Assembly (NCBI RefSeq): GCF_921293095.1
Contig: NC_060254.1
Coordinates: forward strand, 55,970,069 to 56,034,068
Reading direction: 5' to 3'
Length of the DNA stretch: 64,000 bases
Source: Ischnura elegans
Lineage: Eukaryota; Arthropoda; Insecta; Odonata; Coenagrionidae
Shown: in pieces, positions 49,390 to 61,821 of the stretch
Position numbering within the stretch: the stretch's first letter is position 1
Layout: each line of letters opens with the position of its first letter
Notes under the pieces: model-generated
Database searches by the model: none
What the model saw: the letters and a program-made list of their open reading frames with translations, nothing else
What the model was told of the DNA's origin: nothing
Position numbers and translations under genes: made by a program

Positions 49390-49620
49390 GAAAATTATGG
49401 AGGACTTCACTTTCTCCCGGCAAATGGTGGCAGTAAATTCTTCTCAAGATTTCATTTGGATAAGCTCCTCGATCTCCATCGCTGCTGATGTTTTGATGAA
49501 AATATTTTTCATCGTCATCGGCCCTGATGACGATGGAAAAGATTTTCATTGCAACATTGGTAGCGATGGAGACAGAGGAGCTCATTCCGATGAAATCCCA
49601 AGAAGAATTTACTGAAAATT
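49390..49620. repeat. Large imperfect fold-back palindrome
   Basis: Two arms of about 100 bp meet near 49,530 (ATTTTTCATCGTCATCGGCC against CTGATGACGATGGAAAAGAT). The outer parts TAAATTCTTCTCAAGATTTC and GAAATCCCAAGAAGAATTTA also match in reverse. Because the arms mirror each other, similar open frames appear on both strands; neither is called a gene. Confidence 0.75.
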
Positions 49621-49701
49621 ATGGAGTTGATGAAGGGGATAACACATGCAGAACCAAAAAGAAAGAAAACTTAGTTAACTTCCACAAGATGATTTAATAA
49701 A

Positions 49702-49803
49702 CAATCATGGTTTCATCAATCAGTCAATTTCATCAGGTTTGACGTCACTTGATGATGCTGACTGATGGGTCACCTGATGTGGACTATTCGATGAAACCAT
49801 TGT
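49702..49803. repeat. Short fold-back repeat
   Basis: TGGTTTCATCAATCAGTC and, in reverse, TGGTTTCATCGAATAGTC form the ends of a 100-bp fold-back. Confidence 0.6.
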
Positions 49804-50677
49804 CAAGCAATATATAATTCTGCGGAAGTTTACAAAGTTTTTTTCTGTTCATCCATCATTGATTATGTATAGCTAACCTAAAGAATAGATGGAAGATATT
49901 CTGAGGAACTGTGTTACATGTTATACTACGACAAAAAAAATGTGTATTGTCTGGCCAACAAAATTTTATTATTAAGCAACCTAGTTATGACATAATTTGT
50001 CAAAACCTAGATTGGTTAATATTTAAATGCTGTTCCACAATTTTTCCCCTTTCTCTGCTATTCTTTGGTGCCGTACTTGTAGTACTTCAGGATTGTAAGT
50101 GATCCAAAACAAGAAATTATTTTTCATAAGACTTACAGCTGAAAAGTTTTTAAAAAGGAAAAAGAGGACTTGATACAGATGTGCCTCATTGGAGGACTCC
50201 TGTGTCTTGATGCATAAAACTGAAAAAATCAACGAAGCTGTTGAAATTTTCCCATGCGCTGGAATCAAAAAAGACACTAGGTACGTAGAGTTAGAGAGAG
50301 TTAGCAAGTTATTTTCAGATCGCTTTACCTTATCATGGGAATGGAATCTATGGTACAGAAAAAGGTAAGCGGTATTAGCTGCCACCAAGGATATCGTCAG
50401 CTGGCAGTGACAGCTTTTAACGTAGGTGGTGGGACAAATAATGAATCTGAGGGAGGTGAATAAAGGTTTAAGAGTTTGATGAACTGAGTCATCACTTAGA
50501 AAACTTTGAATCCTAATTGCCAAAATCAAAGATTTACAGAGGGTAACTCACTTCAGAAAGGACATGGTACACATTATCTAAAAATGTTTGTTAAGCATGC
50601 ATGCATATCAACAATAACATTTGCAACTATCTCGCAACAGTGACACCAAAATGAGAAGTACATATCCCCACACTTAC

Positions 50678-50959
50678 TTGGACCAACGAATATAAAACAT
50701 TTCCAGGTCATCCTCCACAATTCCAATTTCTTCTTCTTGATGAGCCTGATTGAAGTTTTCGAGAATGATTGCTATGTACATATTGATGACAATCATGTAA
50801 TTGATGATAATGAATGAGACGAAATATGTGATCGCCAAGAGGGGGTGGCCACAGTCTCCGTTAGGAAACCTTGGATCTCGGACGTCATCAGGCTCACAGT
50901 CAGGGGGCTGGATCATCAAGGACTCCAAGACGTCATTCCACCCAGCTGAAGTCATCAAC
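50678..50959 (-). CDS. NaCP60E: Channel exon: repeat IV pore helix, selectivity residue, S6
   Basis: The exon encodes RLMTSAGWNDVLESLMIQPP, then an extracellular stretch with two Cys, then S6 (ITYFVSFIIINYMIVINMYIAIILEN) and the start of the cytoplasmic tail (EEEIGIVEDDLEMFYIRWSK). The Ala in TSAGW is the repeat IV residue of the DEKA/DEEA selectivity ring. The Cys-rich turret between pore and S6 and the sequence PPDCEPD are what point to the DSC1/BSC1 class. Donor GTAAGT leaves AA of a Lys codon; the acceptor is ACCAG. Deviations from usual sodium channels cannot be judged further without an alignment. Confidence 0.93.
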
Positions 50960-51553
50960 CTGGTAAAAACATTAAGATACATTAAACCCTGTGAGAGAGA
51001 CTTCTCCTTCAATGAGATATACATATCTGTAAAATGTATTGCAGATCTCACAAAAGAGCACAAAACAATAAAAAAATTATGAAGCTAGTCCAGAATAAAG
51101 TAGTCAATGCAAATGACTCTGCCGGGATGGTTTCCCATGCACACTGTTTAGTTACATCCGTAGAAAGCATTCCTACATCATGCTGCCATCTTTGAGTACA
51201 GATAATTGCCACTTGTACAAACTGGTTTTACTTTCCTTATAATTTTATTCTCCTCAAATTCGGAGTGTTAGGAACAACACAAAATGATGGCATTGAAGAG
51301 TAGTAACAAGTCTCATGGAGTGACTAAATGAGAATCACAGCATTGAAGAAGATTTTATAGATTCAGACTAGACTATATTTTTTGTACCCTCTGAAAAAGT
51401 TAAAGAATTTCACAACTGATATCCATGTAAGTACCAAATAAAAAGCTAGTGACTATGGCTAAGCAGCCAGTATTAATAGAATGCGATAAATACCATATGT
51501 AAGTACTGAGCAATTAAAAAAATGAAAGTTCAGCAATGGATGTATGCACTCAC

Positions 51554-51756
51554 CGGAAGAGCAGTTGCATTGATCTGCCAAAGGTTTGGAAGTTGACCAT
51601 GTCATCGAGAGCTCCCTGGAGGCGGACGTGACCAAACAGAGACATTCCGATGATGGCATAGATGAATGTGATGAGAGCCAAAAGGGCACCAATGTTAAAC
51701 AGAGCTGGCAACGAAACCACCAAGGCAAACAGCAACTTCCTTATTCCCTTGGCAGC
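51554..51756 (-). CDS. NaCP60E: Channel exon: repeat IV S4-S5 linker, S5, start of pore loop
   Basis: The exon starts [20 protein letters not shown], the S4-S5 linker and start of S5 that couples the sensor to the gate, and continues through S5 ([21 protein letters not shown]) to the extracellular approach of the pore ([17 protein letters not shown]). The MSLPALFN-type motif (here VSLPALFN) is strongly conserved in sodium-channel repeat IV. Acceptor TTTTAG, donor GTGAGT; it ends with two bases of an Arg codon that the next exon completes. Confidence 0.92.
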
Positions 51757-53154
51757 CTAAAATCAAGAAGAAAAAGAAACAATTCTAAATATTCCTCTCC
51801 AAGGTTTACATGAAATTATTTAATAGGATAATTTATAATTGCAACTCAAAGGAACATTGTAAATCACTCATAAAGGAGCTAAGGTTCTGACATTGCTAGG
51901 GCAATATATATGTATGTGATTACATTTTTAATAAATGTAAAAGAGAGCATGGCCTTAAGCTGGTTATAATGTCCACCAACTTAATATGTACCAGGTAAAA
52001 AATAACTGCATACGGCCTCACAGTAGGATGTCAGCAACAAGGAAATCATTTGCCTCAGCAAAACCTTATCTTTTTAACCACTCACCCCAGCAAAACTGAG
52101 ATATTGCATTAACTAAGTTTAACTATTCTCTCCTCACTTGGATTTTGAGCAAAGCATTCTATTCGCTAAATGAATTTTTGGAGAGAAAGACTCCGTTTGT
52201 ATCTTTTAAATTTACCTCTATTGTGATGCCCAAAATGATATACTATATTTAACAGTGCTAAATTAATGCAAATCTGTAGAAAAGAAATATTTTCCTCTTC
52301 AAAATCAAAGTTTAAATCCCTAAAATCTTGAGTTACTGTTTAGTTTCCACCTAAGATGTGTCACAAAAGCAGTTGGGTGTTTAAATATAATGGCTTACTT
52401 CCATCATTGGTTCCAAAACTTTCTTTTCCTTTCTAACAACCTGCTCTAAATTAGACAAAAAATGTTATTATGAACATTTTTAAGAGCCCCTGACTTTTTA
52501 GGGATACGTATTTCCTTGATATTAGACGTAATAAATTCTTATAATTTTTTATATGCCTTAGGCTTTCTTAAAACAGTGCATAAGCACATTACAAGGATAT
52601 GATTCGTAAATTTCATGTTTGAACATTTAAAAAAAAGATGCTTCAAATATTTTTAAGCAACTATATGTTTCATGAACTTTTGAGCCCCTACCCAACTGAA
52701 GAGTTTTTATCACAATCAGTCCATCACCCAGCAATCACTTCAGCTTTCATAAAAAATTAAACATTAATAGTCTGTTCATAGGGAAAGATGCCATTAAAAA
52801 ATTAAAGAACTAATTTTCATGTTTTTTTTCACTTCACTGGAATATGATGAATGAGAAAACCTTCATCATCCGCTGAAGTTGCCTCTCCACAATTGGGATT
52901 GGTTGGTTCCACTTTTTTTCAGTTCCAGATTAGTTCTGAGCTTTGATTCTCAGTTATACTACTTAAATTAGAACAAAAACAGCTCAATTTTCAAGAGCAA
53001 AATAAGGTTTTCGTCTCATTAGTATTAATATCTACATATGTAACATTAATTGCATCTAAATAATGATCTAATAAGCAGATAAAGAGGAATAAGAGACTAT
53101 AAGAGGCCATCCTTTAAAATGCAAGATAGTCCAGACTGCTAATAATTTAAAATA

Positions 53155-53310
53155 CCGTATTTCTCCGAATATAGTTCCCCCGCCTAATTTTGAGGCTTCA
53201 GTTTCGGGAAAAGTTAAAAAAATGCATTTGATTATTGTCCCCCCCCCCCTTTACTTTTACCACAGGCATTTTTGGAAAAAAAGGGGGGGACTATACTCAG
53301 ACATATACGG
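53155..53310. mobile_element. 156-bp MITE with TA duplication
   Basis: The ends CCGTATTTCTCCGAATATAG and, reversed, CCGTATATGTCTGAGTATAG are long inverted repeats flanked by TA (53,153-53,154, 53,311-53,312). It includes a 13-C run near 53,240. No coding sequence. Confidence 0.75.
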
Positions 53311-54573
53311 TATGAACAAATAGTTGGCTACAAAATTACAGCATTCAAAATTACCTCAGAAATGAGTGCCACAACAAGTTGAGAATTGATTCACTCAGCA
53401 GTATCAATTTATCAGCAATGTGTGACAGTTTTTCAAGGTTAACATGGAAAATATTAACGAATATCTGAGTGCTGAGATGATAGAGCAGGCACTGAACATG
53501 AGGATAAGGGAATACTCTCGGGAAGAACTACAGGTACAGGTCTCTATCATCTCTTATGATGTAATAGCAAGAATATTCTCATAAATTTGTAGGAAGAGTT
53601 GAGCTCTCCCGCATGACACACCTTAACTGTTGTTCTTCTGTAAAGACTGTGCCTTTGGTTTAACTCAGCCAGCTGCTTTGTCTTTGCATAAGGTTTTGTT
53701 TTCCCTTCCCCTCCAAAACACTGGATACTTTTTGCAATAAATCCAACCTAATGGTTCTAAGTTATTCCTAAATCAGCAGAGAATACCTTTCTATGTTCAT
53801 TCCGCCTAAATTTGACTCAAATGATTAAATGACAACTGATGGCAAGAATTATTATCTTCTATTTGCTGGAAAGGCATTGATGACCTTGGAATCCTTAACT
53901 CTCCTTGCAGTGGGCAGTCTATTATTTGCTCAATATTAACCCATTCTTCTACTTGACCTTTTCTAAGGAGGAAACCCAATATTAATTGTGCAGTTCACCC
54001 TTTGGTTCTTTCTCTGATCCATCACAAAGTCTGTCTCTGCCAAGGAAGAGCTGAGGCAATGTTTCTTCCAACATGTCTTCATTTGGAAAGCGAGCATATG
54101 CTTACGCTGTGGAACAACCAAATCTGGCATCATAATGCACATATCACACATGCTATGATACTAAATGTGGAGAGCTATTAGAAAAAGCATTAATCAAAGA
54201 ATGTTTATCTGCTGGTATTTAATGCCCCAATAGAATTACTGCCGAGCCATTGACAACTTATCTACCACCAAAAAGACAATTTTATGACTAGTAATGGAAA
54301 AAAGCATTGGATTAATTTTCCCTACCGAGATAAAATGGAGAAATATATGAAAGTTTGACATTCCAAAGTGGCTGACTGTTTGATAACACATCTCCAATGA
54401 AACTGCCTAAACCAAGCGACACAGACCTATTTCCCCCTCAATTTCTGCTTTCTTGGAAAATATTTTTCTCTTTGTAGTTTTGCTCCTAGGTATTTAAGTT
54501 CCACCCTGGCTTAATTTGATTCCAGGTCCCCTGAGATGTGATGCAAGACAGTTTTGGTCAGCAAGTTGTTTAA

Positions 54574-55179
54574 CACTGGAACTGCGGACGCGACTTTTTT
54601 TCCCCATTGCCCTTTGTAAATGTTTGCCATCCATGCACTAGTGGTTTGATCCCTTTGAAATTTACTGACTTTTGCTCATTTTTCATGCTCTTTCGAATGG
54701 TCATATCTAAAATATTGTACGATGTTTGGTTCGCGAGAAAAACGACGATTTACCTAGAACCACGGGATGGGACTTTTTTGTCTCATATGGGGAAAACATA
54801 CAATTTCAGTATTTTTTGCACACTTATTTTGTATTCAGCATAATAACAGTTTATTACGAAGGGGATCGATGCATGGTTATTCTGCCAGTTAGTAGTGCAG
54901 AAGGGAATTATCTGTGCACTGCCCTGGCCACCTACTCACGCAGCGCCGGCCACGTCACCTCTTCCTGGCGCGTCTGCAGGTCTGAGCTTGCAACCAACAC
55001 GCTTCGCCTTGCAGCATGTTTAAACATTAAACGTTACCTAAACACGTTTTTTTTTCACACAAACCACAAAAAACCATCAATTATACTTAAACATGACAGG
55101 ATCAACATATTTTGTCAATGGGACAAATAAGTCCCATGCCGCGGTTTTGGTGGGGTTGGAAAGTTCAGCGGTTCTAGTG
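54574..55179. mobile_element. piggyBac-like MITE with TTAA ends
   Basis: TTAA lies at both flanks (54,570-54,573, 55,180-55,183), followed by inverted ends CACTGGAACTGCGGA and, reversed, CACTAGAACCGCTGA. TTAA target sites are the hallmark of piggyBac transposition. A 134-codon plus-strand frame at 54,726 is not recognised as a transposase, so it is read as a non-autonomous copy. Confidence 0.7.
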
Positions 55180-58100
55180 TTAAGCAATGCATATAACTTT
55201 CCCCACCTCCCTTCATGCCACATAGAGCGGACATCACAAAATTACAGGATGAATTCTGTTTCCATCATATAAGATCACCAATGCTGCATACTAGAAGTAA
55301 GATCCTCTTTTTCCGATGACCTAATAAGCCAAGCTATGCATGGAGGAAGCTTTTTAAAACAGCTTACATAGCTGTCATTTTGTTGAGGCAACATATAAAA
55401 TCTAGTTCACACAGTTATAGTAGACCATTTGTAAAATAGAACCTGAAATTCGGACTCGATCCTCTACTACACAAAATTTCACTTTTCTTTGCATAACTTT
55501 CTATCAGTGAACAGGTTTCAAACTGATTTCCCACCATTTATTTTGGTAACAGTTCTTTTTGGCATCAGCTGCTGTTCCGACCTCAAACTGGAAGAGCCAG
55601 TGGAACAGAGAACCGAAAAATCGAACCTACCAATTTTCAGTAAAACAATTTGACAAATCATTAAATGGCATGAATGATTGGTCAAATGATGCTGAAAGAT
55701 TCTATAATTTTCTTCAGTACGTGGGCCAAATGTCTCTACTTCTTTTTTTAAATTTCCTTCATGTTCATTCCCTGTGTCAAATATGTCTGATACTTGATGC
55801 TGTAAGTGATAATTTATTTACTATTTTAGGATCAGGTATCTAATCCTAAAGGGAATAACACGATAAGATAAGGATTAAGAAGACAAAAAGTTACACATAA
55901 TAATTATTTATCAGAAAAATAAAGGAAGAGGATAGGAAAAAAATGAAACAGATGTGTGTACAACAAAAACCAAAAAGAAGAATGAGAGGTGGGCATTGTA
56001 ACTCTCGTCGTACTACAATACATTTCTCGAGAAATATAAGTTATCAATGGTCTAAAGTATGCTAGCAAGAGTTGGATATAGTGTAATAACTATTTTCCCA
56101 ACTGTCAGGTATTCTGTAGTAGTAAGAAGTATAAAAAATGTACATTAAATTGGTTCAAATATATTCTACATTGAAATTCTATTGAGTATGGCATTTGTTT
56201 CATACACTTCATCTCCTCAGAGGTAGCCTACTGAAGCCAGCTGTCCCATAAAACAGCTATCTTTTAGTAAAAAAATAAAATTTCAAAGGTTTTATTTAAA
56301 AAATTACTCTCAAAACTACAGTAATCAGTTCTCCAACAGAGCTAATCAAGACTTGAATATGAGATAAAATATCTTTATCGTAAAACATAATTTCAGATGA
56401 AGAATTTCACAAGACTCTTTAAGACAACACTCAGGGAAAAAATGGTTTAATATAATTGTTGGTAATCATGTATTATGCTCTTGATTTGTATTCCGCAGCA
56501 AAACTTTCAAAAAATATGTCTATGCAGGTAAATATTCTGATAAAAATTTATTCCCATGCATTGCACTGAATAACTGAGACTACATGAAATGCAGTATTAA
56601 CAGCTCAAAATCTTCCCATGACACAAAATTTAGTATTTCGTGAAATACTTGCATGGTGACATGCTATTATTTTTCAGTGCATTCTTTCAAATAGAATCAT
56701 TTCTTCCAGCCAAAAAGTATTACTTTGCCTATCCAGGAAGATGAGTAAGGGCAAATAAGTGAGAGGTTGATTATAAATGATAGAAGTACCTATTTCAAAA
56801 TCCTCTCTCCAGATTTTTATCCACTCAACTTCATAAATGCAATTTACTGAGGCTTCCAACAATGAAGACTTATGACATGTATGTAAATAAAATATTTGGA
56901 ATTCTTATTGATGATGTAGCAACGCTAGAACTTCATCATTTACCCTCCCATATGCAACCGTAGTGCAAATTATTATAGTTTTTTGCAAAACCTGTGTAAA
57001 GGTTGGAAGGAAAGGATGGAAAGGCATTTCCAACCATTAGATATAAAATGTCATCAAACAAAGATTTGAGCCTAAAATAAAGTAATTTAATTAGTGTTGA
57101 AAGTAAAATAACTCATGCTCATGCCTAATTAAAGGCTTGTGGAGGAAAGAGTTATAGCCAGGAGAAGAGTTGCTCCGGTGGACAAGTAATTGTGACCAAA
57201 TATTTGTGCTACATTTTGAGAAGATTCAGCCTAAAGCTGGAGAGAAGGTGGGCAACTGAGAATGTGAGTTTCAAACTAAACTCAAGCAAAACAAATTACA
57301 TTTTTATAAGGGCCAAGATGGGCTGAAGAAATATTTTTAAAAAATTATATTAAATTAAAAAATGTTGACACATATGCTTTTAAAGCCCTGACTTCTTTAC
57401 CTTATGACAAGGATAAAAACTTACTACAATACATTTAATGAATACATTTTTTAATGGTAACTAACCAAGTTCAGGCTAAATTTTTAATTGATTGCAACAA
57501 CATATCTAAGAATGAAATCTTTGCAAACCAATATTCAATCACTATCAGACATTCTTCAGGCTTGGAATATGAAACTGTCATCATCAGACATAAAACATTG
57601 TGGTGGAACCCAGGAAAACATGATGGCATCAACTACTCACTGTGGAAGCCTTTGCAAGAATTTAATGGATAGCTATTCACTATCAGGAAAAGAATGGAAT
57701 ACATACTTCTTACATACTGCTATGTACCAGGGTTATAGAAGGTATGAGTTGTTGATTACATTTATGCTTCAAAATGATCTGCGTATTTTAATCTAAAACC
57801 ATTTCCAAAGCAAGTTCTAAAGTCCTGCTGAAGACTCCTACATAGCCAGTTCAAAACATTAAGCCTCCGAGTACCATTTATAGAATTACATAAAAATCTA
57901 AAGCACCAGGAGGCAAATATCAAATCCATTTGGTTCACATTCAACTAAATAAAAATTTTGAGCAAAAGAAACATTTAAAAGGAGAAAGGCTAGGATAATT
58001 TTTTTCGTAAATTCAAATTAGCTAGAATAAATTTCTAGTTTCCATCTATTCATTTTTAATGACGCATACATGATTCAAAAAATTTATGCATCTACTTATC

Positions 58101-58828
58101 CTTCTTGATGATTATTCAAATCTAGAGTAATTAATTTCCAAGTTTTTCTAAGACGAACTATTAACACCCACCACATGTTGTAGAACATTAGTAATTCATG
58201 TATATTATTTCACTAATCCAAAACACTATTGAAGCATATTCAGATGCTATTCTTATGTATGCTAAAAATTTAACAGCTCACATTTAACAGGGTAATAATC
58301 AATGCCCAAAATCTCAGACAAGATGTCAAGTTACCTAAAAAATAAGGCATGCTTTCAGTAGCGAGATAAGGTACAGAGAGATGAAAAGCATAAAAGTGAT
58401 AGGCTTGGTTGCAATTTTGAATAGAAGTAGGGGTAGGAGAGGAAAAGAAATAAAAACGTGCTAAATTGTAGTCATAAAAAGGCATTCCTTGGGACTAAGA
58501 CTGATTCAAACCCTATCAGTGAATGATTTCTTTCTTAGTAATATCTTGTAAATTATCTCAGAGAAAATTCAAAGCCATGGATTTACGCGGGATATGGCAC
58601 TCTACATCTAAGGTTGAATCATATTATCAGTGATAGTGCAAGCAGGTGAATTAATCAGGGAAATGAGATAAGTAAGCTAATAGTAGAGCAAAGAGAATAG
58701 TAGTAATAGTAGAAAGAGAAAATTTTGAAAGTTTAACAACGTTATCTATAAGTAAGGAAATTTCCATCGTAACTTGACAGATAACTTCTTTGATTAGGAA
58801 TGAATAATAGATGGAAAATAAAAGATAC

Positions 58829-59022
58829 CTTAATGAGCCTTAGGATTCGGCCAATGCGGAAGACTCGTACAACACGCAGCAATGTGGGCGAGACAGGGAG
58901 GTCAATCATTATGTCCTCCATCACAATGCCCAAAATGGAAGCCAACACAAGTACAAAATCAAACAAATTCCATGGCACAGTAAAATAATGATAACGAAGA
59001 CCCATTATCTTGACAATAGCCT
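58829..59022 (-). CDS. NaCP60E: Channel exon: repeat IV S2-S3-S4 voltage sensor
   Basis: The exon completes the Glu codon and encodes [19 protein letters not shown], then S3 ([19 protein letters not shown]) and the S4 voltage sensor [18 protein letters not shown]. Arg or Lys occurs at every third position of S4, as expected of a moving voltage sensor. It ends in phase 0 after a Lys codon at donor GTATCT; the acceptor is CCCAG. It is separated from the S1-S2 exon by an intron of only 98 bp, whereas the next intron is about 7 kb. Confidence 0.93.
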
Positions 59023-59120
59023 CTGGGAATCAAAAATGAAGTCACTCAGTATGTTTCAGAAACATAGTCATTACATATCATTAAACAGAGAAAATATGTC
59101 AAACAATGACAATGACTTAC

Positions 59121-59254
59121 CTAAACTAAAGACAGTGGTAAAGAAGGCATTGCTTACTTCAAGAACAAAAAATATGGCATGGGATTGACCGTAATGCTCA
59201 ATACCCATTGTGAGCATGTTCAGGAAGATCAACACAAATATGGCAATTTCAAAC
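59121..59254 (-). CDS. NaCP60E: Channel exon: repeat IV S1-S2
   Basis: This exon encodes 44 full codons starting FEIAIFVLIFLNMLTMGIEH and ending FFTTVFSL, which is the end of the repeat III-IV linker plus transmembrane segments S1 and S2 of repeat IV. The acceptor TTTCAG precedes it and the donor GTAAGT follows it; it begins with the last base of a split codon and ends with the first base of another (Glu, completed in the next exon). The Phe-Glu-Ile start matches the conserved exon boundary of insect sodium channels just after the III-IV linker. The inactivation-gate exon that should precede it is not found between 59,255 and 64,000, so it probably lies outside the window. Confidence 0.9.
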
Positions 59255-61649
59255 CTGAAACATAAATTGATACACATATTTAACTGTGCAGTTTAAGTCA
59301 ACCATAAAGAGGTGAAAAAGAGACACAGAAGAAACAACAAACTGGAAAGTGAGATATATTCAGCATACAGTAAAGATTGGAAACAGTGATACAAGCAAAG
59401 TCTTAGGGGGAAATTACAAGGATGGAAAATTACAGTTAAAATGTTGTTTGGTATATCCAAGATCAACTAAATAGTAGGCCCAGATAGGCCTCCTAAATAA
59501 AGTACATGTGTGTCTATTTCTGCACTTCCATTGATGATTAGTAATATTTAACTGTTCTCATTCTTGGTAACTCTAACTAGTCTGTACATTGGAATTCCTC
59601 AGCATCATGCTATGTATTGCCCTGAGTGATAATTGCCAAATTTCCCAGCCCATAAGATAACACTTTAGTTCCTTACAAATGTGCCCTAAAATAAGCCAGC
59701 GTCTTATGGGCAAAGAGTATAACTTCGACCTCAACTAACATAAGCTGCTTCGCTGGGAATACGGCAGCCTTTATTAAAATTATTCATAATAACTTTTATT
59801 TTGAGCCAGTAAAAAGTTGGAAGGGTTCTACTAATTCTATAACAGTAATTCCTTAAAAAAATTACAAATAAATCATATAAAGGCTAGGTTATGTGGTAAA
59901 TCTATGCCACCCAACACAGCAGTTCATGGAACTATGTCTGCTCTATGGTGGCAGTGGGGCTGAAAATGCTGACTGCACCAGCAAATCATGTTCCGCAATA
60001 TTTTGAAAATAAACTCTTTCATTCTTTTCGGCCTGATTAAAGTACATATTTTTCATAAAATCAACCTGAAAAATCACAGCGCCTCTTTTGAGCCTGAACT
60101 TCCCCCTGCTAAGGATTTCTAGAGAAAGGAGGGGTTTCCGAAGGCTCTCTGGAATCCCACAACATGTCACACAAGCTCTTGAAAACAAAATCTTGATTTG
60201 GAAACTTTGGAATTGTTGTCCACACCCATACACTTGCCCCTCTTTTGTGGAACATCAGTGCTATATGAGCTTCCTCCTCCAGCAGGATTATACAAATTAT
60301 CTCAGAACGTTGTATGTCGGAGGAAATCAGGATTAATTCTTTGGTGATTTTTTTCTCTCGTTAATAACAGAGGGGAACACCACCCAATATCACCATCTGT
60401 GCCCAAATATTGCATGGATTATCATGGCCATGACCACCTATTTGCTTGCAATAATTAAATATTTCTAACTTCAATAATGGTTCTAAATTTGTGAATCCAA
60501 ACAAAGGATCTGAAATCAGGATGCTAAAAAACTGTTAGAGGGCAGGTTGTTCTAAGTGATTTTCAATGGTGTCCATAGTGACTGAGATAATGTTAACAAT
60601 ATTTTATGAGATGAGTCCAGAGAAATACACCCTCATAAATTAATTTTGACTGTTATATATTTTTATCACCATAAGTTATGTCTAGCAAGAAGTAGCACTT
60701 GGTAAGCATGTAAGACAATCTGGAAGCATCAACATCATGTTTAACCCCTCCGAATCAGACTTGCTTGTAATGTTGCATAATATGGTCCATCGAGGATTGC
60801 AACACAAGGGAATATGGGCTTCCAAGAAGATACTACTGAAAGGTGAACCCCTTTCCAAATATAATAAAATAGACAATCTAAAGCTTTCTGAAATAGGTTA
60901 AGCAGGATAAATTGTGGATGAGTAATTGAACTTTCTCTCGAGATAGACCTTTTACTGCATACCACCACAATTCATAGCTCTGTTAACCAAAAGGGACAAA
61001 AACCTTGTTTAAAAATCTGTGTCAGCCTTATTAGCACACTAAGCATAAAAACATGCTATGATTACCATTGTGATCTCAAGTGATTATTAGCCAGGTACTA
61101 ACTTCTTAATACTTTACAAACAAATCTATAAACACAGCCAATGATGCTTTTCCATATAGAAAGAATGCTCACACACCAATGAAGGAAAAGTCAGGAGAAA
61201 CACTTCCTCGGCTCTTCCACATATCCTGCACAGAGAATGATCTTGGAAAGGAGTAAAGAAAGGATATTTGGGGGAACTGGGCAAATAACATTTGGCTTCT
61301 CCCTTTGAAAAGGGCTATCTGAGGACTGTAAATACGTGGCAAACGATGCACTCCATTGATACATGGCTGCACTGTTAAGTAAGTCCTCTACTTTGAAACA
61401 TGCGACTTATGAACTTTCAGAGATACAAACATAAAAAAAATTCAAGAGTGCCTGAAATTTCAATTTTGGCACCTTTGGATTTGGACACTGCACACAGACG
61501 CAATCGCGTCAAAAACTGGCGTAATGTTGCGTAATCACATGGTGAAATTTTTTTAAGTTAATATTTATTTAAAGAATCAATTTAACCACTGTGTAGGCAG
61601 GAACAGTTACAGCTCCAGCCATTTTGGACACTCAGCCAAGTGAGTTTCT

Positions 61650-61810
61650 GACTATCGTAGAATTAGCGCAAAATTTTAATGTAGTGCTGCATGCTACAGG
61701 ATAGCTACACTTCTCGATGCCTTGCTTAGGTTTTTCGACTTCCAACAAGGTCTCGGAATATATCTTGTTCATATGTCACGGACTTACTGCGTAGTGTATA
61801 CAGTTGAAAG
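61650..61810. mobile_element. Diverged fragment related to the Tigger-like MITE at 47,840
   Basis: GTGCTGCATGCTACAGGATA and CCTTGCTTAGGTTTTTCGAC match the interior of the 47,840-48,633 element in the same order. The ends are missing. Confidence 0.5.
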
Positions 61811-61821
61811 TAATTCCTTAA

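Larger units (their letters stand above)
45703..50677 (-). other. Channel intron, 5.0 kb
   Basis: Holds a decayed LINE (46,143-47,030), a Tigger-like MITE (47,840-48,633), a large fold-back palindrome (49,390-49,620) and a smaller one (49,702-49,803). The remainder has nothing recognised. Confidence 0.7.
51757..58828 (-). other. Channel intron, 7.1 kb
   Basis: Holds a 156-bp MITE (53,155-53,310) and a piggyBac-like MITE (54,574-55,179). The remaining AT-rich sequence shows short unrecognised frames only (for example at 55,559 and 57,488). Confidence 0.65.
35014..59254 (-). other. NaCP60E: 3' part of a voltage-gated sodium-channel-family gene, DSC1/BSC1 type (8 coding exons)
   Basis: Eight exons on the minus strand join without a frame break into about 667 codons ending in a stop: repeat IV S1-S6, the C-terminal cytoplasmic domain with an IQ motif, and a long low-complexity tail. 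Every junction has GT donors and AG acceptors and the phases match (splits after base 1, 0, 2, 2, 0, 2, 1). Introns are 98 bp, 7.1 kb, 594 bp, 5.0 kb, 1.8 kb, 1.6 kb and 6.1 kb. The pore motif TSAGW carries the Ala found at the repeat IV selectivity position of sodium-channel-family proteins, and the following segment with PPDCEPD resembles the insect DSC1/BSC1 class rather than para; this class choice is from memory of the families. Known insect members conduct mainly calcium through a DEEA filter, but repeats I-III are outside the window, so DEEA versus DEKA cannot be checked here. First exons lie beyond 64,000. Confidence 0.85.

Noticed and set aside
49382..49615. Opposing similar open frames
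   Set aside because: They mirror each other because the DNA is a palindrome.
54726..55130. 134-codon frame within the TTAA element
   Set aside because: No piggyBac DDD motif or other domain is recognised; the frame may be chance.
59943..60233. 96-codon minus-strand frame considered as the III-IV linker exon
   Set aside because: It has no inactivation motif or S6-like hydrophobic segment and no matching splice phase.
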